Shown one piece after another: positions 27,783 to 35,362 of a DNA stretch of 64,000 bases. A program made the position numbers and the translations under genes. The DNA comes from an uncultured Bacilli bacterium (lineage in GTDB: Bacteria > Bacillota_I > Bacilli_A > RF39 > UBA660). Position 1 is the first letter of the stretch. The number at the start of each line of letters is the position of its first letter. The DNA is taken from contig CAKOHG010000002.1 in assembly GCA_934085565.1 (NCBI GenBank), positions 162,444-226,443 of the forward strand, in the 5' to 3' direction. A model generated the notes under the pieces. The model ran no database searches. It saw only the letters and a list, made by a program, of their open reading frames with translations, and was not told where the DNA came from.

Positions 27783-28515
27783 GCTAAGCTTTGTTTCAAA
27801 TAACTTAAAAAAAGAACAAGATTTCTTTCTATTTTTTATCATTTTAGTTGGTGTTTTGATACCTACCATATCAGGGGGTAATGATTATAATTTTTGGGTG
27901 CGTCTTGATTTTATTTTAAAAAATACTTATTTTCAGTTTCTTTTATTCATAGCTATTTCTTTAAATACTTTTTGGACAACTTCTGAATATTTGAAAAATA
28001 AAGAAATTATTATTCGGTTTAAAAATTATAAAAAGGTAATTGAAGTTTTATGTCAAAAACTTATTATTTCAACATTTTACTTATTGTTAATTGGATTCGT
28101 TCTTGCGATTTCTGGGGCTTGGGTATTTTCTTTAGGGGACAGGCAAATGATTATAATTGAAAATTATCAAATAAATCTTTCAACATATATTATTTTCTTT
28201 ATTATTAGAATGACTATGGTAGCACTTTTAGTGAATTTAATTGTCCTTTTAATAAGTTTGAAATTTAAAAAATTAGGTTTTTTAGGTTGTGCTTTTGTCA
28301 ATGCTCTGTTATTATTTTTACCTATTCCAAGTGATACTTTCATTTCAAGATTTTATGAACTTATTATTCTTCCACATGCCTATTTTATGAATATTTCTTA
28401 TTCATCTTTTGGTTTAGAAGTTATTTGTTCTTTTATAGAAATCGTTTTTCTCATTTTAACTTATAAACTTCTTTTTTTATTTTTCACCAAAAAGTCTAAA
28501 GGAGTGGATTTATGA
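27769..28515 (+). CDS. ABC-2-like permease subunit (second)
   Basis: 248 residues with about six membrane segments. I took the ATG at 27769, which overlaps the ATPase end by 14 bases; the earlier in-frame Met codons are inside the ATPase. The gene ends in TGA at 28513-28515, immediately followed by an in-frame TAA, one of only two TGA stops in the window. Function inferred from the operon, not from clear motifs. Confidence 0.7.
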   Translation: MKKSKLSFVSNNLKKEQDFFLFFIILVGVLIPTISGGNDYNFWVRLDFILKNTYFQFLLFIAISLNTFWTTSEYLKNKEIIIRFKNYKKVIEVLCQKLIISTFYLLLIGFVLAISGAWVFSLGDRQMIIIENYQINLSTYIIFFIIRMTMVALLVNLIVLLISLKFKKLGFLGCAFVNALLLFLPIPSDTFISRFYELIILPHAYFMNISYSSFGLEVICSFIEIVFLILTYKLLFLFFTKKSKGVDL

Positions 28516-29150
28516 TAAAATTAGAATGGGAAATGATAAAGGATGTTTTTAAGAAAAATAAAATCTGGTTAACCATATATTTAATGTTTATTTTTATAGA
28601 AGTTTTAATCATTATGCTAAGACCTATCATGATACCAGTTACAGATCCTGATTTTCTTTCTTTAATAGGACATCCTCTTTATTATGATTATAATACGACA
28701 ACTATTTTATTAAAAATATTTCAAGTATGTCTCATAATTTATTATAGTTATCAAATAAATTCTTATGAGTATCAATATTCCTTAGAATCTTTTTTACTAA
28801 GATTAGATGAGAAAAAATGGATTAAAATTAAATTATTATTTTTAATTATTCTTTTTGGAGCCTTAAAATTTATTTTTATTACATTTTTATATTTCTTTTT
28901 TTCATACTATTTTGAATTACAGTTTTCTTACTATTTATACTCTATAATTTATGATTTAAATATTGTTTTATTAACATTAACGGCGACTAATTTCTTAGTT
29001 AATTCTAAAATGTGGTTTCTTATGCTTTTGATTATGATTGTTGCTTATTTGAACTTAATTTTCTTCAATGTTTATGTTACTTTAGGAATGATAATTGTTC
29101 AATTGTTAGTTAATTTATATTTTTTTAGATTTAAAAAGATTTTAAAATAG
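28512..29150 (+). CDS. ABC-2-like permease subunit (third)
   Basis: 212 residues, six hydrophobic segments, with very many Phe, Tyr, Ile and Leu. It overlaps the previous gene by four bases (ATGA), so translation is coupled. Having three different membrane subunits with one ATPase recalls lantibiotic-immunity (EFG) or bacitracin-type exporters that also carry several permeases. Confidence 0.7.
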   Translation: MIKLEWEMIKDVFKKNKIWLTIYLMFIFIEVLIIMLRPIMIPVTDPDFLSLIGHPLYYDYNTTTILLKIFQVCLIIYYSYQINSYEYQYSLESFLLRLDEKKWIKIKLLFLIILFGALKFIFITFLYFFFSYYFELQFSYYLYSIIYDLNIVLLTLTATNFLVNSKMWFLMLLIMIVAYLNLIFFNVYVTLGMIIVQLLVNLYFFRFKKILK

Positions 29151-29156
29151 TAAATC

Positions 29157-29189
29157 AAAGATGTAAAAGGCTTTAAACATCTTTTTTTT
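29157..29189 (+). terminator. Terminator after the ABC module
   Basis: AAAGATGTAAAA and TTTAAACATCTTTTTTTT arms; nearly the same as the terminator at 26151-26181, differing only in the loop. Confidence 0.85.
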
Positions 29190-29223
29190 CATGTTAAAAT
29201 AAACAAAAGAGAAGAGGAAGTTT

Positions 29224-30237
29224 ATGCAAAAGAAAACAATTCTAACAGGTATTCGTCCAACCGGTAATCTACACTTTGGACATTTATTTGGAGCGGCTCA
29301 AAACTGGTTAAAATTACAGGAAGAATATGAATTTTTCTTGGAAATTGCAGATGTTCAAGCTTTAACAGATAACTTTAATAATCCAAGTAAAGTTCGTAAA
29401 AATGTTTTTGAATTAACAAGTGATTTATTATCCATTGGTATTGACCCAGAAAAAGTTCATTTATATATTCAATCAGATATTCCCGAAATAGCTGAATTAA
29501 CTGTTTATTACTCAAATTTAGTAACAATGGCTAGATTATATCGTAACCCTACCGTTAAAACCGAAATTGCTCAAAAAAAAGCTTTATTTGGACAAAATGG
29601 GGAAGGTGTTACTTATGGCTTTGTGGGTTATCCTGTAAGTCAAGCAGCTGATATCACAGCATTTAAAGGTGGTCTTATTCCTGTTGGTGAAGATCAGTTA
29701 CCTCTTATTGAACAGTGTAGAGAAATTGTTCGTAAGTTTAATCATATTTATGGCGAAACTTTATTAGAACCAGAACCCATGCTTTCTAAAACTCCACGTA
29801 TTAAGGGACTAGATGGCAATGAAAAAATGGGTAAAAGTTTAGGAAACGCTCTTTATCTAGTAGATGATGAAGAAACCATTTCTAAAAAGATTATGGGAGC
29901 TTTAACCGATACGAATAAAGTCAAAAAAGATGATCCAGCTGATCCAGAAAAATGTATGGTTTACTATTATCATAAGTTAATCCAAAATGAAAATTTAGAA
30001 ACGGTTCATGACGAGTGTCAAAAAGGTGCTCGTGGATGTGTTAATTGTAAAAGAGAACTTATTCAAAAAATGAATGAATTTTTAGCACCAATTAGAGAAA
30101 GAAAAAGATATTATAAAGAACATCCAGAAGAAATTGAAAAAGTTTTAAAAGATGGTACGAAAGTCGCTAGAGAACGTGCTAAAGAAACGATGAAAGATGT
30201 AAAAAAAGCTATGCAAATTGATTATTTTGAAAAATAA
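29224..30237 (+). CDS. trpS: Tryptophanyl-tRNA synthetase
   Basis: 337 residues, class I. The HIGH signature reads GNLHFGHLFG near residue 15 and the KMSKS signature reads EKMGKSLGN. Cys and Lys residues near the C-terminal helix (CVNCKRELI) are as in Bacillus TrpRS. No T-box was found upstream (74 bases to the terminator at 29189), unlike in lysS and pheS. Trp codons in the window are TGG. Confidence 0.97.
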   Translation: MQKKTILTGIRPTGNLHFGHLFGAAQNWLKLQEEYEFFLEIADVQALTDNFNNPSKVRKNVFELTSDLLSIGIDPEKVHLYIQSDIPEIAELTVYYSNLVTMARLYRNPTVKTEIAQKKALFGQNGEGVTYGFVGYPVSQAADITAFKGGLIPVGEDQLPLIEQCREIVRKFNHIYGETLLEPEPMLSKTPRIKGLDGNEKMGKSLGNALYLVDDEETISKKIMGALTDTNKVKKDDPADPEKCMVYYYHKLIQNENLETVHDECQKGARGCVNCKRELIQKMNEFLAPIRERKRYYKEHPEEIEKVLKDGTKVARERAKETMKDVKKAMQIDYFEK

Positions 30238-30246
30238 AATTTTTGC

Positions 30247-30275
30247 TTACACAAAAAAAATATTTGTGCTATACT
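30247..30275 (+). promoter_or_regulatory. Promoter for the MATE gene with inverted repeat in the spacer
   Basis: TTACAC, 17 bases, TATACT: a good promoter. The -35 end and spacer form CACAAA / TTTGTG (30250-30268), which could serve as an operator. It lies just after trpS. Confidence 0.65.
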
Positions 30276-30292
30276 ATCTTAGTCGTGCAGCG

Positions 30293-30331
30293 AAAAAGCA
30301 TAAGTCCAGACAATTTGGCTATGCTTTTTTT
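30293..30331 (+). terminator. Terminator-like hairpin in the leader of the MATE gene
   Basis: AAAAAGCATA pairs with TATGCTTTTTT, with a T run, between the promoter and the ribosome binding site (AAAGGGTG, 30340 on). It lies downstream of a good promoter, so it may be an attenuator, though it could also end trpS transcription. Confidence 0.6.
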
Positions 30332-30352
30332 ATGTTTGGAAAGGGTGAGTTT

Positions 30353-32314
30353 ATGAATAAAAAATTAGATGTTGCAAACGACAATATCAATAAGCTTTTG
30401 TTAGCATTTTCTATACCATGTGTTATAAGTATGCTTATTAATGCTTTTTATAATATTATCGACCAAATTTTTATTGGTAAAGGTGTAGGAACGATTGGTA
30501 ATGCAGCAACCAATGTTATTTTTCCTATTGTTATTATTTGTAATGCCATTGCTTCTTTAATTGGTAATGGTTGTGCTGCTAATTTAAGTTTAAAACTAGG
30601 AGAAGGTAAAAATGAAGAAGCTTCTAAAAGTGTTGGAAGTTCCATTACTTTATTGTTTATTTTTTCGATTGTTTTAGCTATTTTGGGTGAGTTATTTTTA
30701 CCAAAACTTGTTTATTTATTTGGATGTACCCCAACGGTTTATGATTCCGCTATAAGTTATGGTAGAATTATTTTATATGGAGCACCATTCGTTATTATTT
30801 ATACAGGATTATCTTCTATTATTAGAGCGGATAATGATCCAAAATATTCCATGATATGTTTAGTAACAGGGGCTCTTATTAACTGTGTTTTAGATCCAAT
30901 CTTTATCTTTGGCTTTAAAATGGGGGTTGCAGGCGGTGCTCTTGCTACTATCATTGGTCAGGCTGTTTCCTTTTTAATTGCTTGTCTTTATATTCCAAAA
31001 ATAAAATCTGTTAAATTAAAGAAAGAAGATTTTAAACTTAATAAAGATGTTTTAAAAACACTTGGTCTTGGGTTATCTAGTTTTATTACCCAAATGACAG
31101 TCTTAGCTTTATTTGTGGTTATGAATAATTTAATGACAAAATATGGAGCTAGCACTAAGTTTGGTAGTGATATCCCATTATCTGTTTATGGAGTTATGTC
31201 AAAAATAAACAGTGTTTATGTTAACTCAATCTTAGGAATATCTATTGGGGCTCAACCTATTTTAGGCTTTAACTATGGTGCCGGAAATTATAAAAGAGTT
31301 AAAGAAACCCTTCGTAAGGTTATGTTAATTGGTCTTTGCATTGGTATCTTCTTCAATATTATTTTCTATTTCTTCCCAAGTCAAATTGTTTCTATCTTTA
31401 TTAGTTCTAGTGATGAAAGTTATAATTTATTTATGGAATTTGCTGTTTTATTTTCAAGAACTTTCTTTTTGGTTTGTGCCTTAAACTTCTTTGAAATGTC
31501 AACTAGTATCGTTATACAATCTCTTGGTAACGTTAAAAAAGCTACCTTAGTTTCTTTTGTAAGACAAATTATTCTTTTTATTCCTCTTGCTTTTTACTTA
31601 ACACATAAAATGGGCTTAAATGGTGCTTTATATGCTGCTCCTATTGCAGATGGAATTTGCTTTTTTGTTGTCTTATTTGTTTTCTTTAGTGAATATCGTA
31701 AGTTGGATAAAAAAGAAGAACAACTAACAGATGAATTTGAAGAAAAAGAATATAATAAAAATGTAGATAAAGTTATTACTATTGGTCGTGAATATGGTTC
31801 TGGTGGTCGTTATGTCGGAGAACTTCTAGCGAAAGAATTAGGAATTCCTTTTTATGATAAAGAGATTATCTTTTTAACAGCTAAAAAATCAGGTTATGCA
31901 GAATCATTTATTGCGAAATATGAAGAAAGTAAAAATTTATTTTATGAACAAGATAATGATATCTTTGTAGCAGAAACAAAAGTTATTAAAGAAATTAGTA
32001 AAACACCGTGCGTTATTGTTGGTAGATGTGCAGATAGTATTTTAGAAAATCAAAAGAATGTTTTAAAAGTATTTTTGTATAGTGATGAAAAAAGTAAACT
32101 AAAACGTATTCATAAATATTATCATGAAGAAAATGCTGAAAAAATTCTTAAGAAAAAGGATAAAGAAAGAGCTAAACATTATAAATATTACACAGGAAAA
32201 GATTGGAAAGATTATTCACATTATGATATTGCATTGAATGTGGATAAGTTTGGTATCCAAAATACTGTTGAGACAATCAAAAACATTGTTTTAAACAATA
32301 ATAGTAAAAAATAA
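30353..32314 (+). CDS. MATE-family transporter fused to a cytidylate-kinase-like domain
   Basis: 653 residues. The first ~460 form a MATE exporter of about 12 helices (IPCVISMLINAFYNIIDQIFIG near residue 20, and a second half starting near FKLNKDVLKTLG). After a charged linker, residues from about 472 form a soluble domain like cytidylate kinase 2: VITIGREYGSGGRYVGE (variant P-loop), DKEIIFLTA, IVGRCADSIL and an Arg/Lys-rich region with YYTGKDW. MATE proteins expel drugs or metabolites using Na+ or H+. The kinase-like part may sense nucleotides or phosphorylate a substrate. I took the ATG at 30353 with AAAGGGTG upstream; the frame continues upstream into trpS without a role. Confidence 0.88.
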   Translation: MNKKLDVANDNINKLLLAFSIPCVISMLINAFYNIIDQIFIGKGVGTIGNAATNVIFPIVIICNAIASLIGNGCAANLSLKLGEGKNEEASKSVGSSITLLFIFSIVLAILGELFLPKLVYLFGCTPTVYDSAISYGRIILYGAPFVIIYTGLSSIIRADNDPKYSMICLVTGALINCVLDPIFIFGFKMGVAGGALATIIGQAVSFLIACLYIPKIKSVKLKKEDFKLNKDVLKTLGLGLSSFITQMTVLALFVVMNNLMTKYGASTKFGSDIPLSVYGVMSKINSVYVNSILGISIGAQPILGFNYGAGNYKRVKETLRKVMLIGLCIGIFFNIIFYFFPSQIVSIFISSSDESYNLFMEFAVLFSRTFFLVCALNFFEMSTSIVIQSLGNVKKATLVSFVRQIILFIPLAFYLTHKMGLNGALYAAPIADGICFFVVLFVFFSEYRKLDKKEEQLTDEFEEKEYNKNVDKVITIGREYGSGGRYVGELLAKELGIPFYDKEIIFLTAKKSGYAESFIAKYEESKNLFYEQDNDIFVAETKVIKEISKTPCVIVGRCADSILENQKNVLKVFLYSDEKSKLKRIHKYYHEENAEKILKKKDKERAKHYKYYTGKDWKDYSHYDIALNVDKFGIQNTVETIKNIVLNNNSKK

Positions 32315-32337
32315 AAAAGGTCGTAAGGCCTTTTTTT
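32313..32337. terminator. Bidirectional terminator between MATE and a minus-strand gene
   Basis: AAGGTC GTAA GGCCTT stem, with A and T runs on both sides. Confidence 0.8.
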
Positions 32338-32341
32338 GATA

Positions 32342-32650
32342 TTAATTAATTTTCATTACTAAATTTGGTCCGGTATACTCAATCACAATGTCATTAAAAA
32401 ATGTAAAATTATTTTTACCAACTTTGTTAACAGCATTTTTAAATTCTTCTAAAATGTCATTAGCTATTTGTATTTTCTTTTTTTCCTCCCAAATTTTTTT
32501 ATTTTTTCTGAGCTCTCTAAGTTTTTTATGAGTTGTGTTTAGATAATTTAGATGATTTCCTGTTAAATCTTCATAATTTTCTAATGCCAATTGATAATAA
32601 AGTATTTGAGACATCTTATTATCAAATTCATTTTTTATGTTGCTGTTCAT
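32342..32650 (-). CDS. Unknown small protein, 102 residues
   Basis: A small, Asn- and Lys-rich protein that looks mainly helical, with a basic coiled stretch (KKLRELRKNKKIWEEKKK, about residues 43-60). I do not recognise it. The start is strongly supported: AAAGGAGG five bases before the ATG on the minus strand, and a good promoter behind it. It has no signal peptide or membrane segment. It runs opposite to the carD gene. Confidence 0.75.
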   Translation of the reverse strand: MNSNIKNEFDNKMSQILYYQLALENYEDLTGNHLNYLNTTHKKLRELRKNKKIWEEKKKIQIANDILEEFKNAVNKVGKNNFTFFNDIVIEYTGPNLVMKIN

Positions 32651-32670
32651 TTGTTACCTCCTTTAAAATT

Positions 32671-32699
32671 AATATACTTTAATAATTTTTTGCTTGTAA
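32671..32699 (-). promoter_or_regulatory. Promoter of the small minus-strand gene
   Basis: On the minus strand: TTACAA, 17 bases, TATATT. Positions fit the ATG at 32650. Confidence 0.65.
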
Positions 32700-32774
32700 T
32701 AACCTTTCGTTCAATGATAATCCTTAGTTAAAATCTCATCTATTTCTATAAGAAAATTATATAACAACTTACAT

Positions 32775-32802
32775 ATTAGAGGTATAAAAATATCCTCTTA
32801 AT
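32775..32802. repeat. Imperfect inverted repeat upstream of carD
   Basis: ATTAGAGG and CCTCTTAAT face each other across an AT-rich centre. It lies between the divergent genes and could be a regulator site; there is no T run typical of a terminator. Confidence 0.3.
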
Positions 32803-32826
32803 GCCCTAAAAACCTTAATTTTGTGG

Positions 32827-32832
32827 TATAAT
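32827..32832 (+). promoter_or_regulatory. Extended -10 promoter for the CarD-like gene
   Basis: TGGTATAAT (TG, one base, TATAAT) 35 bases before the gene; weak -35. Confidence 0.55.
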
Positions 32833-32867
32833 AAGGACATAGTTTAATTACTTAGAGGAGGGTTACT

Positions 32868-33344
32868 GTGAAAAAAATAGGTGAGTATGTTGTTTATCGT
32901 AAAGAGGTTTGTGAAATCAAAGATGTTAAAGAAAATCCTGTTAATCATGTCATGAGTTATAAACTTGTGCCTATTACTGATACGTCTTTAACAATGAATA
33001 TTCCCGTTGATAATGAATTTATTAGAGATTTAATGACTTTAGAAGATATTAATGTTTTAATTGGGCAAATCAAAGATATTCCAGTTTTATTAGGAGAAGC
33101 TAAACAACTTGAAAATGAGTATAAAAGAGTATTAAATGAAGGAACAAATTATGGTCTTGTTCAAATTATCAAAACGACATATGAAAGAAATCAAGCACGT
33201 ATTAAAAATAATAAAAAAGTAAGTGAAAAAGATAATCGCTATTTTGAAATGGCTGAAAAATATCTTTATAATGAAATGGCAATTGTTTTAAATATGACAC
33301 CCGAAGATGTTAGAAATTATGTTATTGAACAAGTTTCAAAATAA
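32868..33344 (+). CDS. CarD/CdnL-family transcription regulator
   Basis: 158 residues. The N-terminal ~60 form the Tudor-like RNA-polymerase-interaction domain (IGEYVVYRKEVCEIKDV matches the CarD pattern); the C-terminal half is helical (KVSEKDNRYFEMAEKYLYNEMA), as in CarD/CdnL. These proteins bind the RNA-polymerase beta subunit and stabilise open complexes at rRNA and other promoters. The start is a GTG with GAGGAGGG seven bases upstream. Function beyond the family is inferred. Confidence 0.82.
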   Translation: MKKIGEYVVYRKEVCEIKDVKENPVNHVMSYKLVPITDTSLTMNIPVDNEFIRDLMTLEDINVLIGQIKDIPVLLGEAKQLENEYKRVLNEGTNYGLVQIIKTTYERNQARIKNNKKVSEKDNRYFEMAEKYLYNEMAIVLNMTPEDVRNYVIEQVSK

Positions 33345-33366
33345 GGCACAAAAGTGTCTTTTTTTG
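33343..33366 (+). terminator. Terminator of the CarD-like gene
   Basis: AAGGCAC / GTGTCTT stem and T run. Confidence 0.75.
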
Positions 33367-33429
33367 TTTCCTAAAATTACCAGTAGTTATTCGTTTAAAC
33401 GCTAATTATAATAACAAATAGGTGGTTTT

Positions 33430-34644
33430 ATGGAGTTAAAAGAAAAATTGAAAATCTTAGCTGACAGTGCCAAATATGATGCTTCTTGTTCTTCAAGTGG
33501 TGTTAAAAGAGCGAGTGAAAAAGGCTTTGGTAATACTTCTTATTCAGGAATTTGTCATACTTTTTCAAGTGATGGCAGATGTGTATCTCTTCTTAAAATT
33601 TTATTAACTAATTGTTGTATTTATGATTGTAAATATTGTTTAAATAGAAAAAGTAATCATATTGAAAGAGCTATTTTTGAACCAGAAGAAATATGTAAGA
33701 TTACAATTAATTTTTATAAAAGAAATTATATCGAAGGTTTGTTTTTAAGTTCTGGAGTTATTAAAAATGCCGATTACACTATGGAAAAAATAATAGAAAC
33801 GATTACTTTGCTAAGACAAAAATATCACTTTAAAGGGTATATTCATGCAAAATCTATTCCAGGGGCAAGTGATTATTTAATAAAAAAATTAGGTGGTCTT
33901 GTGGATAGGATGAGTATTAATATAGAACTTCCCACTCAATCTTCTTTAAAATTATTAGCACCAGATAAAGATAATCAAAACATTTCTCATGCGATGGCTT
34001 TAGTAAAAGAAAATAAAAGTAAAGTTTTTGTACCTGCTGGTCAAAGTACCCAACTAATTATCGGAGCAAGTCCTGAAACAGATTTTAATATATTAAGTGA
34101 AAGTGAAAATTTATATCAAAAATATCACTTAAAGCGAGTTTTTTATTCCGCCTATGTTCCCATTAATAAAGATAAGTTTCTTCCGAGTATTGTTATGCCA
34201 CCTTTAAAACGTGAACATCGTCTTTATCAAGCGGATTTTTTGTTACGTTTTTACAATTTTAAAGTAAATGATTTACTAGATGATTCTCATACCAATTTTA
34301 ATGTATTATTAGACCCTAAAGCTGATTGGGCTATAAGACATTTAAATGAATTTCCTAAAGAAATTAATAGTTGTTCTTACCAAGAACTTTTAAAAATTCC
34401 TGGTATTGGTCCTAAAGGAGCTAAAAAAATCATTTCTTCTAGACGTTATTTTGAAATTACTTTTGAAGATTTAAAGAAAATGAATATTTCCTTAAAACGA
34501 GCCAAATATTTTATTTTATGTAAGGGTAAATATTTTATGAACAAAGATTTTTTTAATGCTTCTTTTATTATGAAAAATTTATTATTAGAACAAGATGAAA
34601 TCAAGGAAAGTACAGAAAGGCAACTTTGTTTATTCCATGAATAA
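33430..34644 (+). CDS. Putative DNA modification/repair radical SAM protein
   Basis: 404 residues, matching the TIGR03916-type family: KYDASCSSSGVKR near the N-terminus, a CxxxCxxC cluster (CIYDCKYC, about residues 61-69) that binds the 4Fe-4S cluster of radical SAM enzymes, and helix-hairpin-helix DNA-binding loops near residue 330 (LLKIPGIGPKGAKKII). The family is predicted to act on DNA in a way related to spore photoproduct lyase; its reaction is not established. GGTGG-type ribosome binding site. It overlaps the next gene, the usual partner of this family. Confidence 0.9.
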   Translation: MELKEKLKILADSAKYDASCSSSGVKRASEKGFGNTSYSGICHTFSSDGRCVSLLKILLTNCCIYDCKYCLNRKSNHIERAIFEPEEICKITINFYKRNYIEGLFLSSGVIKNADYTMEKIIETITLLRQKYHFKGYIHAKSIPGASDYLIKKLGGLVDRMSINIELPTQSSLKLLAPDKDNQNISHAMALVKENKSKVFVPAGQSTQLIIGASPETDFNILSESENLYQKYHLKRVFYSAYVPINKDKFLPSIVMPPLKREHRLYQADFLLRFYNFKVNDLLDDSHTNFNVLLDPKADWAIRHLNEFPKEINSCSYQELLKIPGIGPKGAKKIISSRRYFEITFEDLKKMNISLKRAKYFILCKGKYFMNKDFFNASFIMKNLLLEQDEIKESTERQLCLFHE

Positions 34645-35362
34645 AACATTTTTATACCAAGGTTTTGAAGAACTTTATTTATTGTGCATAACCTTAATTA
34701 AAAGAAATATTAAACCGGATAAAATATGTGAAGAAAAAAAGTACATTCCTAATTTATTTGATGAAATCATAAAAATTAATTACTTAAAATTAGATTTTAA
34801 AATAGATAAAAACGTTTATAAAATCATTTTTGAAGCTTATCTTTCTAGTGATCCTTTAAAAGAACTTGCTATCTATTACTATTTAAAGAACTACTTTAAA
34901 TATGGTACCAAAATATTTTTTTTACGAAATCTTAATTGTGTGAATAAAATAGAAAATTTAAGCCATTATGTTAGAAGAGAAACTCATAAAATGAAAGGTT
35001 TTTTACGGTTTAAAGTTATGAAAAATAATCTTTTGTGTGCAAGCATGGCTCCTGAAAATAACATTATTTTGCCGGTCAGTCTTCATTTTAGTAAAAGATT
35101 CAAACAAGAACATTTTCTGATTATAGATGAAAAAAGAAAACTTTATTCCTTTTATGATACAAAAAGAATCACTATTTTAAATGAAGAGAATATTAAATCT
35201 TTAGATTTAATTCCGAGTTTAGAAGAAGAAAATTTTGAAAATTTATGGAAAACATTCTTTGACACGATTGGTATCAAAGCAAGAGAAAATAAAAGATGTC
35301 AAACAAATAATATGCCAAAGAAGTATTGGCAGTACATGGTAGAAATGGAGGATAAATTATGA
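34637..35362 (+). CDS. TIGR03915-type DNA-metabolism protein (DUF4130)
   Basis: About 241 residues, with the N-terminal pattern FLYQGFEELYLL expected for this family, and conserved late residues RFKVMKNNLLCA and HFSKRF. In many genomes it lies beside the radical SAM protein above and is thought to act with it on DNA; the chemistry is unknown. I took the ATG at 34637 by family alignment; it overlaps the previous gene by eight bases and its binding site is weak. It ends in TGA, overlapping the next gene (ATGA). Confidence 0.8.
   Translation: MNKTFLYQGFEELYLLCITLIKRNIKPDKICEEKKYIPNLFDEIIKINYLKLDFKIDKNVYKIIFEAYLSSDPLKELAIYYYLKNYFKYGTKIFFLRNLNCVNKIENLSHYVRRETHKMKGFLRFKVMKNNLLCASMAPENNIILPVSLHFSKRFKQEHFLIIDEKRKLYSFYDTKRITILNEENIKSLDLIPSLEEENFENLWKTFFDTIGIKARENKRCQTNNMPKKYWQYMVEMEDKL

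Noticed and set aside
35250..35358. CIRCE heat-shock element for the GroEL-like gene
   Set aside because: No TTAGCACTC-N9-GAGTGCTAA pattern is present; the gene lies inside an operon.
35359..35362. TGA read as Trp (genetic code 4)
   Set aside because: Genes are full length in the standard code with TGG for Trp, TGA sits in a typical ATGA stop-start overlap, and only tRNA-Trp CCA is seen.
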